Below are positions 9,896 through 18,217 of a stretch of DNA of 64,000 nucleotides, in pieces. Each line of letters opens with the position of its first letter. The first letter of the stretch is position 1. Source of the stretch: Natrarchaeobaculum aegyptiacum (GTDB lineage: Archaea; Halobacteriota; Halobacteria; Halobacteriales; Natrialbaceae); the NCBI RefSeq assembly GCF_002156705.1, contig NZ_CP019893.1, positions 372,001-436,000 of the forward strand, read 5' to 3'. The notes under the pieces were generated by a model, which saw only the letters and a list, made by a program, of their open reading frames with translations, was not told the origin of the DNA and did no database searches. The position numbers and the translations under genes were made by a program.

Positions 9896-10567
9896 ATGGA
9901 ACTCAGCCCGGTTGCAGAGGACTATCTCACGGCGATCTATCACCTCGAAGCCGAGCACGGAGGGTCGGTTCGAACCGTCGATATCAGCGAGGAGATCGGT
10001 GTGACACCCCCGACGGTCTCGAGTATGATCGACACGCTCGACGAACGTGGACTCGTCGATTACACGCCCTACAAGGGTGTCACGCTGACCGAGCGCGGGG
10101 AAACCGTCGTGCTTCGGCTCGTCAGGAACCACCGACTGCTCGAAACGTTCCTGATGGAGCATCTCGATTACACCTGGTCCGAGGTTCACGACGAAGCCGA
10201 CCGACTCGAACACCACGTCAGCGAGGAGTTCGTTTCACGGCTCGAGACCTACCTCGGCGAGCCGCGGATGGATCCACACGGTGATCCGATCCCGGACGCG
10301 GAGTTGACGATGCCCGAGGAGTCGCCACACATTCCCCTCACGGAGTTCGAGGTCGGTGACGTGGTGGTCGTAGAGCAGGTGCCCCACCGCGACCCGGACG
10401 TTCGTGAGTACCTGACTCGACACGAAATCGGTCCAGGGACGAGACTGACCGTCGAGGAGGTGTCTCCGATCAATCTCGTCACAGTCGTGCCCGTCTCGAG
10501 TGGTACACCCGTCTCGTTGCCGACACACGTCGCCCGGCGACTCGGTGTTCGAAAGGCGAAGCAGTAG
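9896..10567 (+). CDS. sirR: DtxR/MntR-family metal-dependent regulator (SirR-like)
   Basis: A 223-residue metal-sensing repressor-type protein: N-terminal winged helix (residues 1-70, VTPPTVSSMIDTLDERG), dimerisation and metal-binding domain (71-135) and a C-terminal FeoA/SH3-like domain (145-220, EVGDVVVVEQV). Metal positions can be aligned with DtxR: H79, E105 and H106 are conserved, while DtxR Met10 and Cys102 correspond here to D9 (AEDYLTAIY) and D102 (HDEADRLEHH). Acidic residues at those two sites are the MntR-like pattern, pointing to manganese rather than iron. It is followed by importer genes whose promoters share a box with its own. SirR is a Mn-responsive repressor in Halobacterium, as I recall. 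Confidence 0.92.
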   Translation: MELSPVAEDYLTAIYHLEAEHGGSVRTVDISEEIGVTPPTVSSMIDTLDERGLVDYTPYKGVTLTERGETVVLRLVRNHRLLETFLMEHLDYTWSEVHDEADRLEHHVSEEFVSRLETYLGEPRMDPHGDPIPDAELTMPEESPHIPLTEFEVGDVVVVEQVPHRDPDVREYLTRHEIGPGTRLTVEEVSPINLVTVVPVSSGTPVSLPTHVARRLGVRKAKQ

Positions 10568-10582
10568 ATTAGATTGCTCTAA
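10564..10582 (+). promoter_or_regulatory. DtxR/SirR-type operator-like box before the binding-protein gene
   Basis: The stretch contains TTAG-N6-CTAA (TTAGATTGCTCTAA, 10569-10582) and matches 12 of 19 positions of the DtxR/IdeR box. It overlaps the 3' end of the regulator gene. Its right edge is 55 nt before the ATG at 10637 and about 20 nt before a TATA-like AAGAATAAAT (10603-10612), the same geometry as the boxes before the regulator and the P-type ATPase. Confidence 0.65.
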
Positions 10583-10636
10583 GACTATAGGTAGTAGTCA
10601 CAAAGAATAAATGAGAGTTCTGGTTACGAAGAGACG

Positions 10637-11644
10637 ATGACCGCTGATCAGTCTACTGGGAAGCGATCCCACGTTGTATCGCGACGAAGCTTCACCGCGC
10701 TCACGGGAGGAGCGCTCGTTGCAGGGTTGGCTGGCTGTCTCGGTGAGGATCCACAGGACGATACCGGCGGACCTAACGGTGGTTCGGGGGGCGACGGTGA
10801 CGCAGAATTCACCGTCTTCGCGTCGATGCCTGCCGTCTGGGACTTCGTCCGTCAAGTTGCCGGCGATCACATGGAGGCGATCGACCTGGTCCCGGTCGGC
10901 GAACACGGCCACGACTGGACGCCCGAACCCGGGATGGTCGAGGAACTCGACGGGGCCGCCGGCTTCGTCTACCTCCGGGACTTCGCGAGCTGGCAGGACG
11001 ACGCTGCCGACCAGCTCGCAGAACGCGAGGACGTCGTGGTGATCGAGGCCACGGAAGGGATCGAGTTCTTCGACAGCCCTGCGGAGGACAACGACGAACA
11101 CTTCTGGATGGACCCAGTCGAGTGCCAGGAAGGCGTTCTGAATATCGCCGACGGCCTCGCCGAAATCGACCCGGACAACGCCGACGATTACGAGGCGAAC
11201 GCCGCGGCGTTCAACGACGAACTCGCGGCGCTCAACGACGATATCCACGACATCGTCGACCGGGCGGACCTCGAGGATATCGTCGTTGCGACCCACGACT
11301 CCTTCCAGTGGTGGCATCGCCGCTACGGCATCAACATCCACTCCCCGGTCGGCACTTCGCCCGACGACGCCGCCTCTGCGGCCGACGTCGAGGAAGTCGA
11401 AACCCTGATCGAGGATCTGGGAATCGAACACGTCTGTTACGACGTTGGCGAACCCGCCCAGCTCGCGGAGTCGCTCGCCAACGAAGTCGACGCGGAGATC
11501 CTGCCCCTCTCGCCGGTCGAGACCCAGATCGACGGCAGCCCGGCGGTCGACCCCTCCGTCGAGATGGAGCCCGACTGGGGGTACGTCGACCACTTCCGGG
11601 AGATCAATCTACCGACGCTCGAGACGGCACTCTGGGCAGAGTAG
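10637..11644 (+). CDS. znuA: Metal ABC transporter substrate-binding lipoprotein (Mn/Zn type)
   Basis: A 335-residue cluster A-I (ZnuA/PsaA/MntC) binding protein that delivers a divalent metal to the permease at 12463. The N-terminus has a twin-arginine motif (SRRSFTAL) and a lipobox-like LAGC near residue 33, then a Gly/Asp-rich linker: a Tat-exported lipoprotein. Metal-ligand candidates are His in EHGHDWTP, His in DEHFWMDP and His in THDSFQWW. The fourth ligand region reads LPLSPVETQ instead of the common Asp-containing form, so metal preference is uncertain. The Mn-like regulator next door makes manganese as likely as zinc, so the symbol is a family label. Confidence 0.88.
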   Translation: MTADQSTGKRSHVVSRRSFTALTGGALVAGLAGCLGEDPQDDTGGPNGGSGGDGDAEFTVFASMPAVWDFVRQVAGDHMEAIDLVPVGEHGHDWTPEPGMVEELDGAAGFVYLRDFASWQDDAADQLAEREDVVVIEATEGIEFFDSPAEDNDEHFWMDPVECQEGVLNIADGLAEIDPDNADDYEANAAAFNDELAALNDDIHDIVDRADLEDIVVATHDSFQWWHRRYGINIHSPVGTSPDDAASAADVEEVETLIEDLGIEHVCYDVGEPAQLAESLANEVDAEILPLSPVETQIDGSPAVDPSVEMEPDWGYVDHFREINLPTLETALWAE

Positions 11645-11659
11645 GTTAGCCAAATCAAA
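11641..11659 (+). promoter_or_regulatory. DtxR/SirR-type operator-like box before the transporter ATPase gene
   Basis: Position by position it matches 15 of 19 bases of the DtxR/IdeR box, the best match in the window; the core is TTAG-N6-CAAA (11646-11659). It starts at the binding-protein stop codon and its right edge is 50 nt before the ATG at 11709. It implies separate control of the ATPase/permease pair. A clear TATA element at the expected distance is not obvious here. Confidence 0.6.
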
Positions 11660-11708
11660 ACATTTGGGTAGATAGAGCGAACACACCGTTTTACATAATC
11701 AGCATATC

Positions 11709-12461
11709 ATGACTCACGCAATCACCGTCGAAGACGTCACCTTCGCGTACGACGACCGGCCGGTACTGAAAGACGTCACCATGTCGGTCGACGAGGGTGA
11801 ATTCGTTGGACTGATCGGTCCGAACGGCTCGGGCAAGACGACGCTGCTCAAGATCATGCTCGGGCTGCAAACCCCCGACTCCGGTCGCGTCGAACTGTTC
11901 GGAACGCCCGCGAGGACCTTCTCGGAAGGAACACGACTCGGGTACGTCTCACAGCAGTCGACGGAAGCCGAGGCGATGATGCCCGTCACCGTCCGCGAAG
12001 TCGTGACGATGGGCCGGTATCCACACGCTGGAATCCATCGGCTGAGCGACGACGACCGCGCGGCCGTCGACGACGCACTCGAGCAGGTCGGCATCTCGGA
12101 CCTCGCCGATCGGCGGATCAACCGACTCTCGGGCGGCCAGCGACAGCGAGCGTACATCGCCCGGGCGCTCGCCTCCGAAGCCGACCTGCTGGCACTGGAC
12201 GAGCCGACCGTCGGCGTCGACGCCGAATCGGTCGACCAGTTCTACGATCTGCTCAACGAACTCAACGACGACGGCATCACGATCGTTCTCATCGAACACG
12301 ACATCGGCGTCGTCACCGACCACGCCGATACGATCGCGTGTCTCGACTGTGAACTGTACGAACACTGCGAGACGGCACGGTTCCTCGAGACGGATGCGTT
12401 AGATCGAGCCTTCAGTTCGACTCGAGCGGTCGGAACGGTGGCAAGCGCCGGTGGAGATTGA
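11709..12461 (+). CDS. znuC: Metal ABC transporter ATP-binding protein
   Basis: The 250-residue nucleotide-binding subunit of the Mn/Zn importer. Walker A is GPNGSGKTT near residue 38, the ABC signature LSGGQRQR follows TADRRINR-like sequence near residue 140, Walker B is LLALDEP, and the switch His lies in VLIEHDIG. A C-terminal Cys pair with His (CLDCELYEHC) is a possible metal-contact site and is common in this ATPase subfamily. The permease ATG follows the stop after one base, so the two are coupled. It has its own box-bearing promoter region. Confidence 0.95.
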   Translation: MTHAITVEDVTFAYDDRPVLKDVTMSVDEGEFVGLIGPNGSGKTTLLKIMLGLQTPDSGRVELFGTPARTFSEGTRLGYVSQQSTEAEAMMPVTVREVVTMGRYPHAGIHRLSDDDRAAVDDALEQVGISDLADRRINRLSGGQRQRAYIARALASEADLLALDEPTVGVDAESVDQFYDLLNELNDDGITIVLIEHDIGVVTDHADTIACLDCELYEHCETARFLETDALDRAFSSTRAVGTVASAGGD

Positions 12462-12462
12462 G

Positions 12463-13428
12463 ATGGCTGTTGGAACGAACACCTCGAGACGACAGCTCTC
12501 TGCGCTCGCGGTTGGCATCCCGCTCGTCCTGCTCGCGTTTGCCGGCTTCATCATCTGGGTGTTCCCACCGTTGTTCGATCGATTCTGGGGAACGGCGTGT
12601 TCGGTGACCGATACGTGGCTCGTCTGTAGTGGCTTCCTCCAGCGGGGATTCACTGCTGGAATCCTCATCGGGATCACCGCGCCGATCGTCGGAACCTATC
12701 TCGTCAACCGGCAGATGGCGTTGATTGGCGAGGCACTCGCACACACGGCATTCGGTGGCGTCGCGATCGGGCTGTTCATCGGCGCAGCCGTGCCCCGGTT
12801 CGACTATCCGTTGTTGTTCGCGCTCGTCGCTGCGGCCGTCGCCGCGCTGGGCATGCAGTACGTCGCCGTCAAGACCGACGGCTACGCCGACATCCCGATC
12901 GCGATCATGCTCACCGGCGGCTTCGCGGTCGGGATCGCCGTCATCTCCTACGGCGTCGTCTTCAGTGCGACCGTCGAGAGCTACCTGTTCGGGGATATCC
13001 TGTTCGTTCCCTTCGAGAACGTCCAGCTCATGGTCGCGCTCACGATGCTCGTGCTCGTGACCGTCGCGCTCACCCACAAACAGCTCCTGCTCATCACCTT
13101 CGACCGCGAGGCCGCACGGCTCGCACGGATCAACGTCTGGTTCTACGACACGCTACTGATCGTGCTGACGGCGCTGGTCGTCGTCGCGGCGATGCAGATC
13201 CTCGGGGCCATTCTGGTCGCTGGTATGCTCGTGATCCCCGTCGCCGCAGCAATGCAACTGACCACCGGCTTCAACCGCGGGCTAATCATGTCAGTATTGC
13301 TGGGACAGGTCGCCGTCTTCGGCGGGATCTTCCTCTCGTACTACTGGAACGTCGCGACCGGCGCGATGATCATCATCGTCGCAATCGTCCTCTACATCTG
13401 GTCCGTGCTCGGCGAGCCGATCTGGTAG
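12463..13428 (+). CDS. znuB: Metal ABC transporter permease
   Basis: The 321-residue ABC-3-family membrane subunit of the importer, with about eight or nine hydrophobic segments. The conserved start of the permease core (GILIGITAPIVGTYLVNRQMA) and the cytoplasmic coupling region (FDREAARLARIN) are visible. The ATG at 12463 is preferred to a GTG at 12451 lying inside the ATPase gene. Together with the binding protein and ATPase it forms a complete importer for a divalent metal, regulated with the DtxR-family gene upstream. Confidence 0.94.
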   Translation: MAVGTNTSRRQLSALAVGIPLVLLAFAGFIIWVFPPLFDRFWGTACSVTDTWLVCSGFLQRGFTAGILIGITAPIVGTYLVNRQMALIGEALAHTAFGGVAIGLFIGAAVPRFDYPLLFALVAAAVAALGMQYVAVKTDGYADIPIAIMLTGGFAVGIAVISYGVVFSATVESYLFGDILFVPFENVQLMVALTMLVLVTVALTHKQLLLITFDREAARLARINVWFYDTLLIVLTALVVVAAMQILGAILVAGMLVIPVAAAMQLTTGFNRGLIMSVLLGQVAVFGGIFLSYYWNVATGAMIIIVAIVLYIWSVLGEPIW

Positions 13429-13539
13429 CCGTCGGACCGTCGAACCATCCATGACACACGCACGATCACCGACCACTCACTGCCGTTCCGAACGACCGCC
13501 GGTGGCGACGCGCCGCCGGTTCGAGCGTACTGAGACAGG

Positions 13540-14361
13540 ATGACACCGACGACGTGGGACGTGTCGCCCCCGGGAGGGTCGACCGTGACCGTGGAGTCGT
13601 GGCTCCCAGAAGCTATCGAGTGTGTCGAGGCGGAACAGGATCACGTCGAAGGCAAACTGGCCGCGATAGCGCGGTTCGAAGACGGCATCGAGGAGATCGA
13701 GCTCGTCCGGGGGTCGACCGCGAGAGCGCACGCGACAGACGGCGGCGTGACAGCGATCTCGCATCAACGGTCGGGGCGAGAGGACCGCTGTCGCCAGGTC
13801 CGAGAGCTCTTTGCCGACACGGTTCGTCCCTACAGCATCGAGGACGTCGACGGCTCCGAGCCACTGCTTGAGTCGATCCGCGCAGAACTCGGTGGCGATG
13901 TCGCGGCTGTACTCGCCCCGTCGACCGACGGCCAGTTCACCGCCCCAGTAATGCAGGCGATTCACTCGGCGACGCGACAGCGGCGCGAGGAACTCGAGAC
14001 CATGGACCGGGCACTAACCCGGGAGCGAGACTCTCTCGAGTCGGCGGCGACCGAACTCGAGAGCGTAGCGGAGACGGTGTCGTCGATGAACCGGGCGTCG
14101 CTGCTCGAGCTGGGATTCGACGAACTCGCCGACCGACACGAGACGCTGGAAACACAGCGTGATCGGTGTCGCCGGATCTGTCAGGAACGGCAGACGGAAC
14201 TCCGCCGACGGACCGGTCGACTGCCCACCGACGAACTCGTCGAGTTTCTCTACAGCGACCTTTCGGTCTCCTATCCAGTGTTGGCGACGGCCACCACTCT
14301 CTACCGGAGCTGCTTCGACGGCCAGCGCGTCGTTCGCGATCATCTGGTCCGCTGCGCCTGA
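13540..14361 (+). CDS. Haloarchaeal coiled-coil protein (DUF7260-like)
   Basis: A 273-residue soluble protein of unknown function. After a short N-terminus come long Glu/Arg-rich helices (EAEQDHVEGKLAAIARFEDG, RERDSLESAATELESVAE, DRHETLETQRDRCRR). The middle has the pattern VRELFADTVRPYSIEDVDG then ESIRAELGGDVAAVLAPS, which I recall from the haloarchaeal family DUF7260; that assignment is from memory. The C-terminus (FLYSDLSVSYPVLATATTLY) may pack against the coils. It lies between the importer and the metal-exporting ATPase, but no shared box precedes it, so a metal role is unsupported. Confidence 0.7.
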   Translation: MTPTTWDVSPPGGSTVTVESWLPEAIECVEAEQDHVEGKLAAIARFEDGIEEIELVRGSTARAHATDGGVTAISHQRSGREDRCRQVRELFADTVRPYSIEDVDGSEPLLESIRAELGGDVAAVLAPSTDGQFTAPVMQAIHSATRQRREELETMDRALTRERDSLESAATELESVAETVSSMNRASLLELGFDELADRHETLETQRDRCRRICQERQTELRRRTGRLPTDELVEFLYSDLSVSYPVLATATTLYRSCFDGQRVVRDHLVRCA

Positions 14362-14451
14362 GACCGACCGAGGGGCCCGGACCGTCGAAGTCGGCAAAGC
14401 ACTTCGGTAACCCGGAACCATCGTCGCTGTTTCGGCAAACCTAAGAATTAT

Positions 14452-14465
14452 TTAGGTACTCCTAA
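14452..14465 (+). promoter_or_regulatory. DtxR/SirR-type operator-like box before the P-type ATPase gene
   Basis: TTAG-N6-CTAA (TTAGGTACTCCTAA), with arms extendable to TTAGG/CCTAA; 13 of 19 matches to the DtxR/IdeR box. A second, overlapping inverted repeat CCTAA-N7-TTAGG occupies 14440-14456. The right edge is 54 nt before the ATG at 14519 and about 20 nt before a TATA-like CAATACTTA (14484-14492). Its presence ties the exporter to the importer circuit. Confidence 0.65.
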
Positions 14466-14518
14466 AATATTTATTCCAATAGACAATACTTATTCCGGGT
14501 GAGAACACAGATACGTAC

Positions 14519-16537
14519 ATGGAACAGTCCTCGAGCCCCGAGCAAGTCGGGAACTCAGTCGGGACGACCACAGACCAACCGGGACTTCGCGAGGAACCGT
14601 CCGAGACTGGCGAGACGGCTCCGGACCGGTCGACGCTCCGTCGGGAGGGGGCGTTCGTCGTCCTCACGTTCGTCGGGATGGTCGGCGGGCTCCTCGCTGG
14701 CTGGTTCGGCGGCCCCTCCTGGCTCGTCTGGACGTGTTACGCCGGGGCCTACGTCTTCGGTGGCTGGTACGGGCTCAAAGAGAGCATCGAGGCCCTCCAG
14801 GAGCCAGCCGTCGAGATCGACCTGCTGATGATCATCGCGGCACTCGGCGCACTCACCATCGGCGCACCCTTCGAGGGAGCGATGTTGCTCTTTCTGTTCT
14901 CGCTGTCGAACGTGTTACAGCACTACGCCATCGGTCGCTCGAGAGACGCGATCCGCTCGCTGATGCAGATGCGCCCGGAGTCCGCACAGGTGCTCCGTGA
15001 CGGGGCGGAGGTGACGGTCCCTGTCGAGGACGTCGAGATCGGCGAGGTGTTCGTCGTCCGACCCGGCGATCGAATCCCGCTGGACGGCGTCGTCGAATCC
15101 GGCGAGACCACGGTCGACCAGTCCTCGCTGACCGGCGAGTCCGTCCCCGTCCCGAAAGAACCGGGCGACGAGGTCTTCGGCGGGACGATCAACGAGACCG
15201 GGAGCCTCGAGGTCCGGGTGACCCGCGAGGCCGATGAGTCTGCCATTTCGAAGCTCATCCACATGGTCGAGGAGGCCCGAAGCGAGAAGGCCCCGACTCA
15301 GCGGCTCATCGACCGCTTGGAGCAACCGTACGTCCTGAGCGTCTTCGTCTTTACAGCGGTCGCGATCGCGATTCCGCTGGGACTCGGTCACGGGTTCGAC
15401 TCCACGTTCTACCGTGCGATGACGCTGATGGTCGCCGCCTCACCATGCGCCGTGATCCTTTCGACCCCGGCGGCGGTGTTATCGGCGATCACCGCAGGTG
15501 CGCGTCAGGGCGTCCTGTTCAAAGGCGGCGAGCACGTCGAGCGGACGGCGACCGTCGACGCCATCGCCTTCGACAAGACCGGTACGCTCACCGAGGGAAA
15601 CACCCAACTGACCGACGCGACCGTTCGTGCGGGGGCGAGCCTCGAGAGTGATAGCGACCGCCTGCTCGCACTCGCTGCTGCAGTCCAGTCCCGGTCGGAA
15701 CACCACCTCGCGGAGGCGACCGTCGAGGCCGCCGAGGAACGCGACCTCGAGACGCCCGCCGCGAGCGGCTTCGAGGCCGTCGTCGGCAAAGGGGTCCACG
15801 CGACGGTCGACGATCGGACGATCCACATCGGCAACACCCGCTACTTCGAGACGGTGACCGAGGGGGCAACGATCGCGGGGATCGGCGAGGGCCTCGAGGC
15901 CGTGCGATCCCTCGAGAACGACGGGAAGACGAGCGTGCTTGTCGCCCGCGAGGACGGAGACGCTCTCGAGGTCCTGGGCTGGCTCGCGTTCACCGACACG
16001 ATCCGGGCGACCGCCGCCGAGACGATCGAACGCCTGCGCGAACTCGGCGTCGAACGGATCGTCATGCTGACCGGCGACAACGAGCGCGTGGCCCGATCGA
16101 TCGCAGCGGAACTCGAGATCGACGAGGTGTACGCGGAGTTGCTGCCCGAACAGAAAGTCGACCGGATCGAACGGCTCCAGGAGCGCCACGAGGCGGTGGC
16201 GATGGTCGGCGACGGCGTCAACGACGCCCCGGCGCTCGCGACGGCGGACGTAAGCGTCGGAATGGGCGGCGCGGGGACCGACGTCGCTCTCGAGACCTCC
16301 GAGGTCGTGCTCATGTCCGACGATCTCGAGAAACTGCCGTACGCACTCGCACTCGGTCGTGAGACGCGCAAGACACTGTTCGTGAACCTCGCCATCGCCT
16401 TCGGCGCGATCGCGATCATGATCGGGGCGATCCTCACGGCGGGGATTCCACTTCCGCTTGCAGTGATCGGCCACGAGGGATCGACCGTGCTCGTCTGCCT
16501 GATCGGCCTGCGGCTAATCGGCTTCCAGAGCGCATAG
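14519..16537 (+). CDS. P1B-4-type heavy-metal-exporting ATPase
   Basis: A 672-residue P1B ATPase pumping a transition metal out of the cell. Motifs: actuator TGES, the SPC metal site in AASPCAVILSTP, phosphorylation DKTGTLTEG, hinge GDGVNDAPAL, and the C-terminal membrane motif HEGSTVLV. SPC plus HEG(S)T defines subgroup P1B-4 (CoaT, CtpD, FrvA/PfeT), linked in bacteria to Co, Fe or Zn efflux. There is no N-terminal Cys metal-binding domain; the first 40 residues are polar. The usual SEHP of the nucleotide domain reads SEHH here. A box shared with the importer precedes it, so it is probably part of the same metal circuit. Confidence 0.92.
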   Translation: MEQSSSPEQVGNSVGTTTDQPGLREEPSETGETAPDRSTLRREGAFVVLTFVGMVGGLLAGWFGGPSWLVWTCYAGAYVFGGWYGLKESIEALQEPAVEIDLLMIIAALGALTIGAPFEGAMLLFLFSLSNVLQHYAIGRSRDAIRSLMQMRPESAQVLRDGAEVTVPVEDVEIGEVFVVRPGDRIPLDGVVESGETTVDQSSLTGESVPVPKEPGDEVFGGTINETGSLEVRVTREADESAISKLIHMVEEARSEKAPTQRLIDRLEQPYVLSVFVFTAVAIAIPLGLGHGFDSTFYRAMTLMVAASPCAVILSTPAAVLSAITAGARQGVLFKGGEHVERTATVDAIAFDKTGTLTEGNTQLTDATVRAGASLESDSDRLLALAAAVQSRSEHHLAEATVEAAEERDLETPAASGFEAVVGKGVHATVDDRTIHIGNTRYFETVTEGATIAGIGEGLEAVRSLENDGKTSVLVAREDGDALEVLGWLAFTDTIRATAAETIERLRELGVERIVMLTGDNERVARSIAAELEIDEVYAELLPEQKVDRIERLQERHEAVAMVGDGVNDAPALATADVSVGMGGAGTDVALETSEVVLMSDDLEKLPYALALGRETRKTLFVNLAIAFGAIAIMIGAILTAGIPLPLAVIGHEGSTVLVCLIGLRLIGFQSA

Positions 16538-16918
16538 TCAAAGCGAGTTCACTCGCTGAAAGAGTGGTCGTGGAAGTCTTCGTGATCCCTCGATTTGCCC
16601 CGTGGCACTCGTTCTACAGATCACGGACGCATTCATCATCGTTGAAAGCAGACGAGTTACTAGGCGACTCTAACTTTTATTCTATGGGGATCAAACCTTA
16701 ATAGGCTCGACCGAATCGAACCGAGTACACTCCGGGTCCCCGGAGTGTCGAATCGCCCGCCGTCCACATCGGAACGGCGAACTACCAGGTGAGTTCCTGT
16801 TCGAGAGTTCGTGGTCAGACTCTCGCCACCATCCGATCGATCGTCCTCCCGACGGCGGCCACGTGACGGACATCCATTCTCTCGTCGCTGTCGGGGCCAT
16901 TTTCGATCGTCCCACCGA
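16538..16918 (+). other. Intergenic region, no gene seen
   Basis: About 380 bases between the P-type ATPase and the Yip1-like gene on the opposite strand, so both transcripts converge here. There is an AT-rich stretch around 16665-16705 and a strong hairpin at 16727-16748. Open frames crossing it have no recognisable protein features. Confidence 0.5.
16727..16748. repeat. Perfect 10-bp inverted repeat (hairpin)
   Basis: Arms ACACTCCGGG and CCCGGAGTGT separated by only two bases. It sits between two convergent genes. It could be a shared terminator or processing hairpin, although no T-run follows on either side. Confidence 0.7.
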
Positions 16919-17653
16919 TCACACGAGCCCCAGCAACCCGAAGATCGCCAGTGGAACGCCGACGGCGATCGCAGCAGCCTCGAGTGAGATGTCGGCGTCC
17001 TCGCTGAGTCCACCGCTGAGGAGGTACCACTGCCAGGCGAGGACGAGCAATGAAGAGACGAGCAGGATTGGCTCGATGGGAGCCAGTGCGGCCTCGACGG
17101 CCTCGACGCCTCGCTCCGGATCCGTGATCGTCACGTCTCTAAAGGCGACCCAGAACGCCGGGACGACGACCACGAGTCGGGCGAATTCGGGGACGACTGC
17201 CCAACCGGCGAGGGCGAACGAACCACCGAGTGACGGGGATCCGGCGGCGAGTCGACCGCCGGCGAAGAGGACGAGCCCGCCGATTCCCCACAGCAGGAAC
17301 GGCCCGATCAGGACGAAGGGGACGAACTCGTGGACCGCCTCCTGGAGGAGCGCACCAGCGTCACGTTCGATCTCTTCGGGTTCGCCACAGCGCTCGGCGA
17401 TTATCGAGTCGGATTGTTCACCCATCGTGTCACAGATCTGGGCAGGCGGTCGATCGGGATTGTCCATCGTGACCGTGGCGTCGACCGAGCCGGCCATGAT
17501 CGAGCCGACGAGAAAGAGCACCGCCACGAGCGTGAGCGTGTAGGCGACGACGAGTCCCGCGGCGATCGGCAGCGTTTCGCCCGGTGGACGCTCCTCGAAG
17601 AACGCCGCCGGTGAGTGGAGAACCTGGAGGACTGACTCGAGTGGGGAGGGCAT
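16919..17653 (-). CDS. Yip1-family membrane protein
   Basis: A 244-residue membrane protein with about five hydrophobic segments: LPIAAGLVVAYTLTLVAVLF, FVLIGPFLLWGIGGLVLF, a segment around WAVVPEFARLVVVVPAFWV, LLVSSLLVLAWQWYLL and the C-terminal AVGVPLAIFGLLGLV. The N-terminal VLHSPAAFFEERPPGETLP resembles the start of haloarchaeal YIP1-domain proteins. A 50-residue extracytoplasmic-type loop contains two Cys (ICDTMG, AERCGEPE). I took the ATG at 17653 over a GTG at 17683. Role unknown. Confidence 0.75.
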   Translation of the reverse strand: MPSPLESVLQVLHSPAAFFEERPPGETLPIAAGLVVAYTLTLVAVLFLVGSIMAGSVDATVTMDNPDRPPAQICDTMGEQSDSIIAERCGEPEEIERDAGALLQEAVHEFVPFVLIGPFLLWGIGGLVLFAGGRLAAGSPSLGGSFALAGWAVVPEFARLVVVVPAFWVAFRDVTITDPERGVEAVEAALAPIEPILLVSSLLVLAWQWYLLSGGLSEDADISLEAAAIAVGVPLAIFGLLGLV

Positions 17654-17752
17654 CGCTCGCCGTGGAGTCACTCGAGCGACCACTTCGTTCCTTCGATTGC
17701 GTGTCGGAACGGTAATAGGTGTCAGTGATCGCCGTGGTCGTGAATACCGGCC

Positions 17753-18217
17753 TCAAAAGGAGATGTGAGACGTCGATGAGGGGCCGCCATCGTCATCGCT
17801 CTCACTGTCGCCGTCGTCGTCATCACCGTCATCACCATCGTTCCCCGCCGAGAGCCCACCGTCGGAGAGGTACTGGACATCGTCGTCTGTCAGGTAGACG
17901 ACGCCGTCGTCGACTGTCACCTCTATCGGCCGAAGCCGGGTGCCGGCGGCCTCACCGTGATCACACGCGCCTGAACAGGCGTCGAACGTCGAACCGTGAC
18001 GTGGGCAGACGATTTCCCCGTCGCGGATCGTCGCCCCACGCCCGGTATCTAGACGCTGGGGCTGGTGGGTACAGCGATTGACCCAGGCTCCGACTCCCGC
18101 GTCACACGGGACGAGGATTGCCTCCTCTCGAGCGTCGTACCTGTCGCGGATCGTGAACAGCCACGAGCCCGCCTCCCGGACCCGCTCGACCGTCGTGAGC
18201 CGGTAGCGATCGCTCAT
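17753..18217 (-). CDS. Rieske 2Fe-2S ferredoxin-type protein
   Basis: A 154-residue soluble Rieske protein. The cluster ligands are in RCTHQPQ (Cys-x-His) and CPRHGSTFD (Cys-x2-His), followed by a second Cys pair CSGAC that could be a disulfide or an extra site. The N-terminus (YRLTTVERVREAGSWLF) matches the first strands of NirD/ferredoxin-component Rieske proteins. The C-terminal 35 residues are Asp/Ser/Gly-rich and disordered. No oxygenase partner is adjacent, so its electron acceptor is unknown. It diverges from trm5. Confidence 0.9.
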   Translation of the reverse strand: MSDRYRLTTVERVREAGSWLFTIRDRYDAREEAILVPCDAGVGAWVNRCTHQPQRLDTGRGATIRDGEIVCPRHGSTFDACSGACDHGEAAGTRLRPIEVTVDDGVVYLTDDDVQYLSDGGLSAGNDGDDGDDDDGDSESDDDGGPSSTSHISF

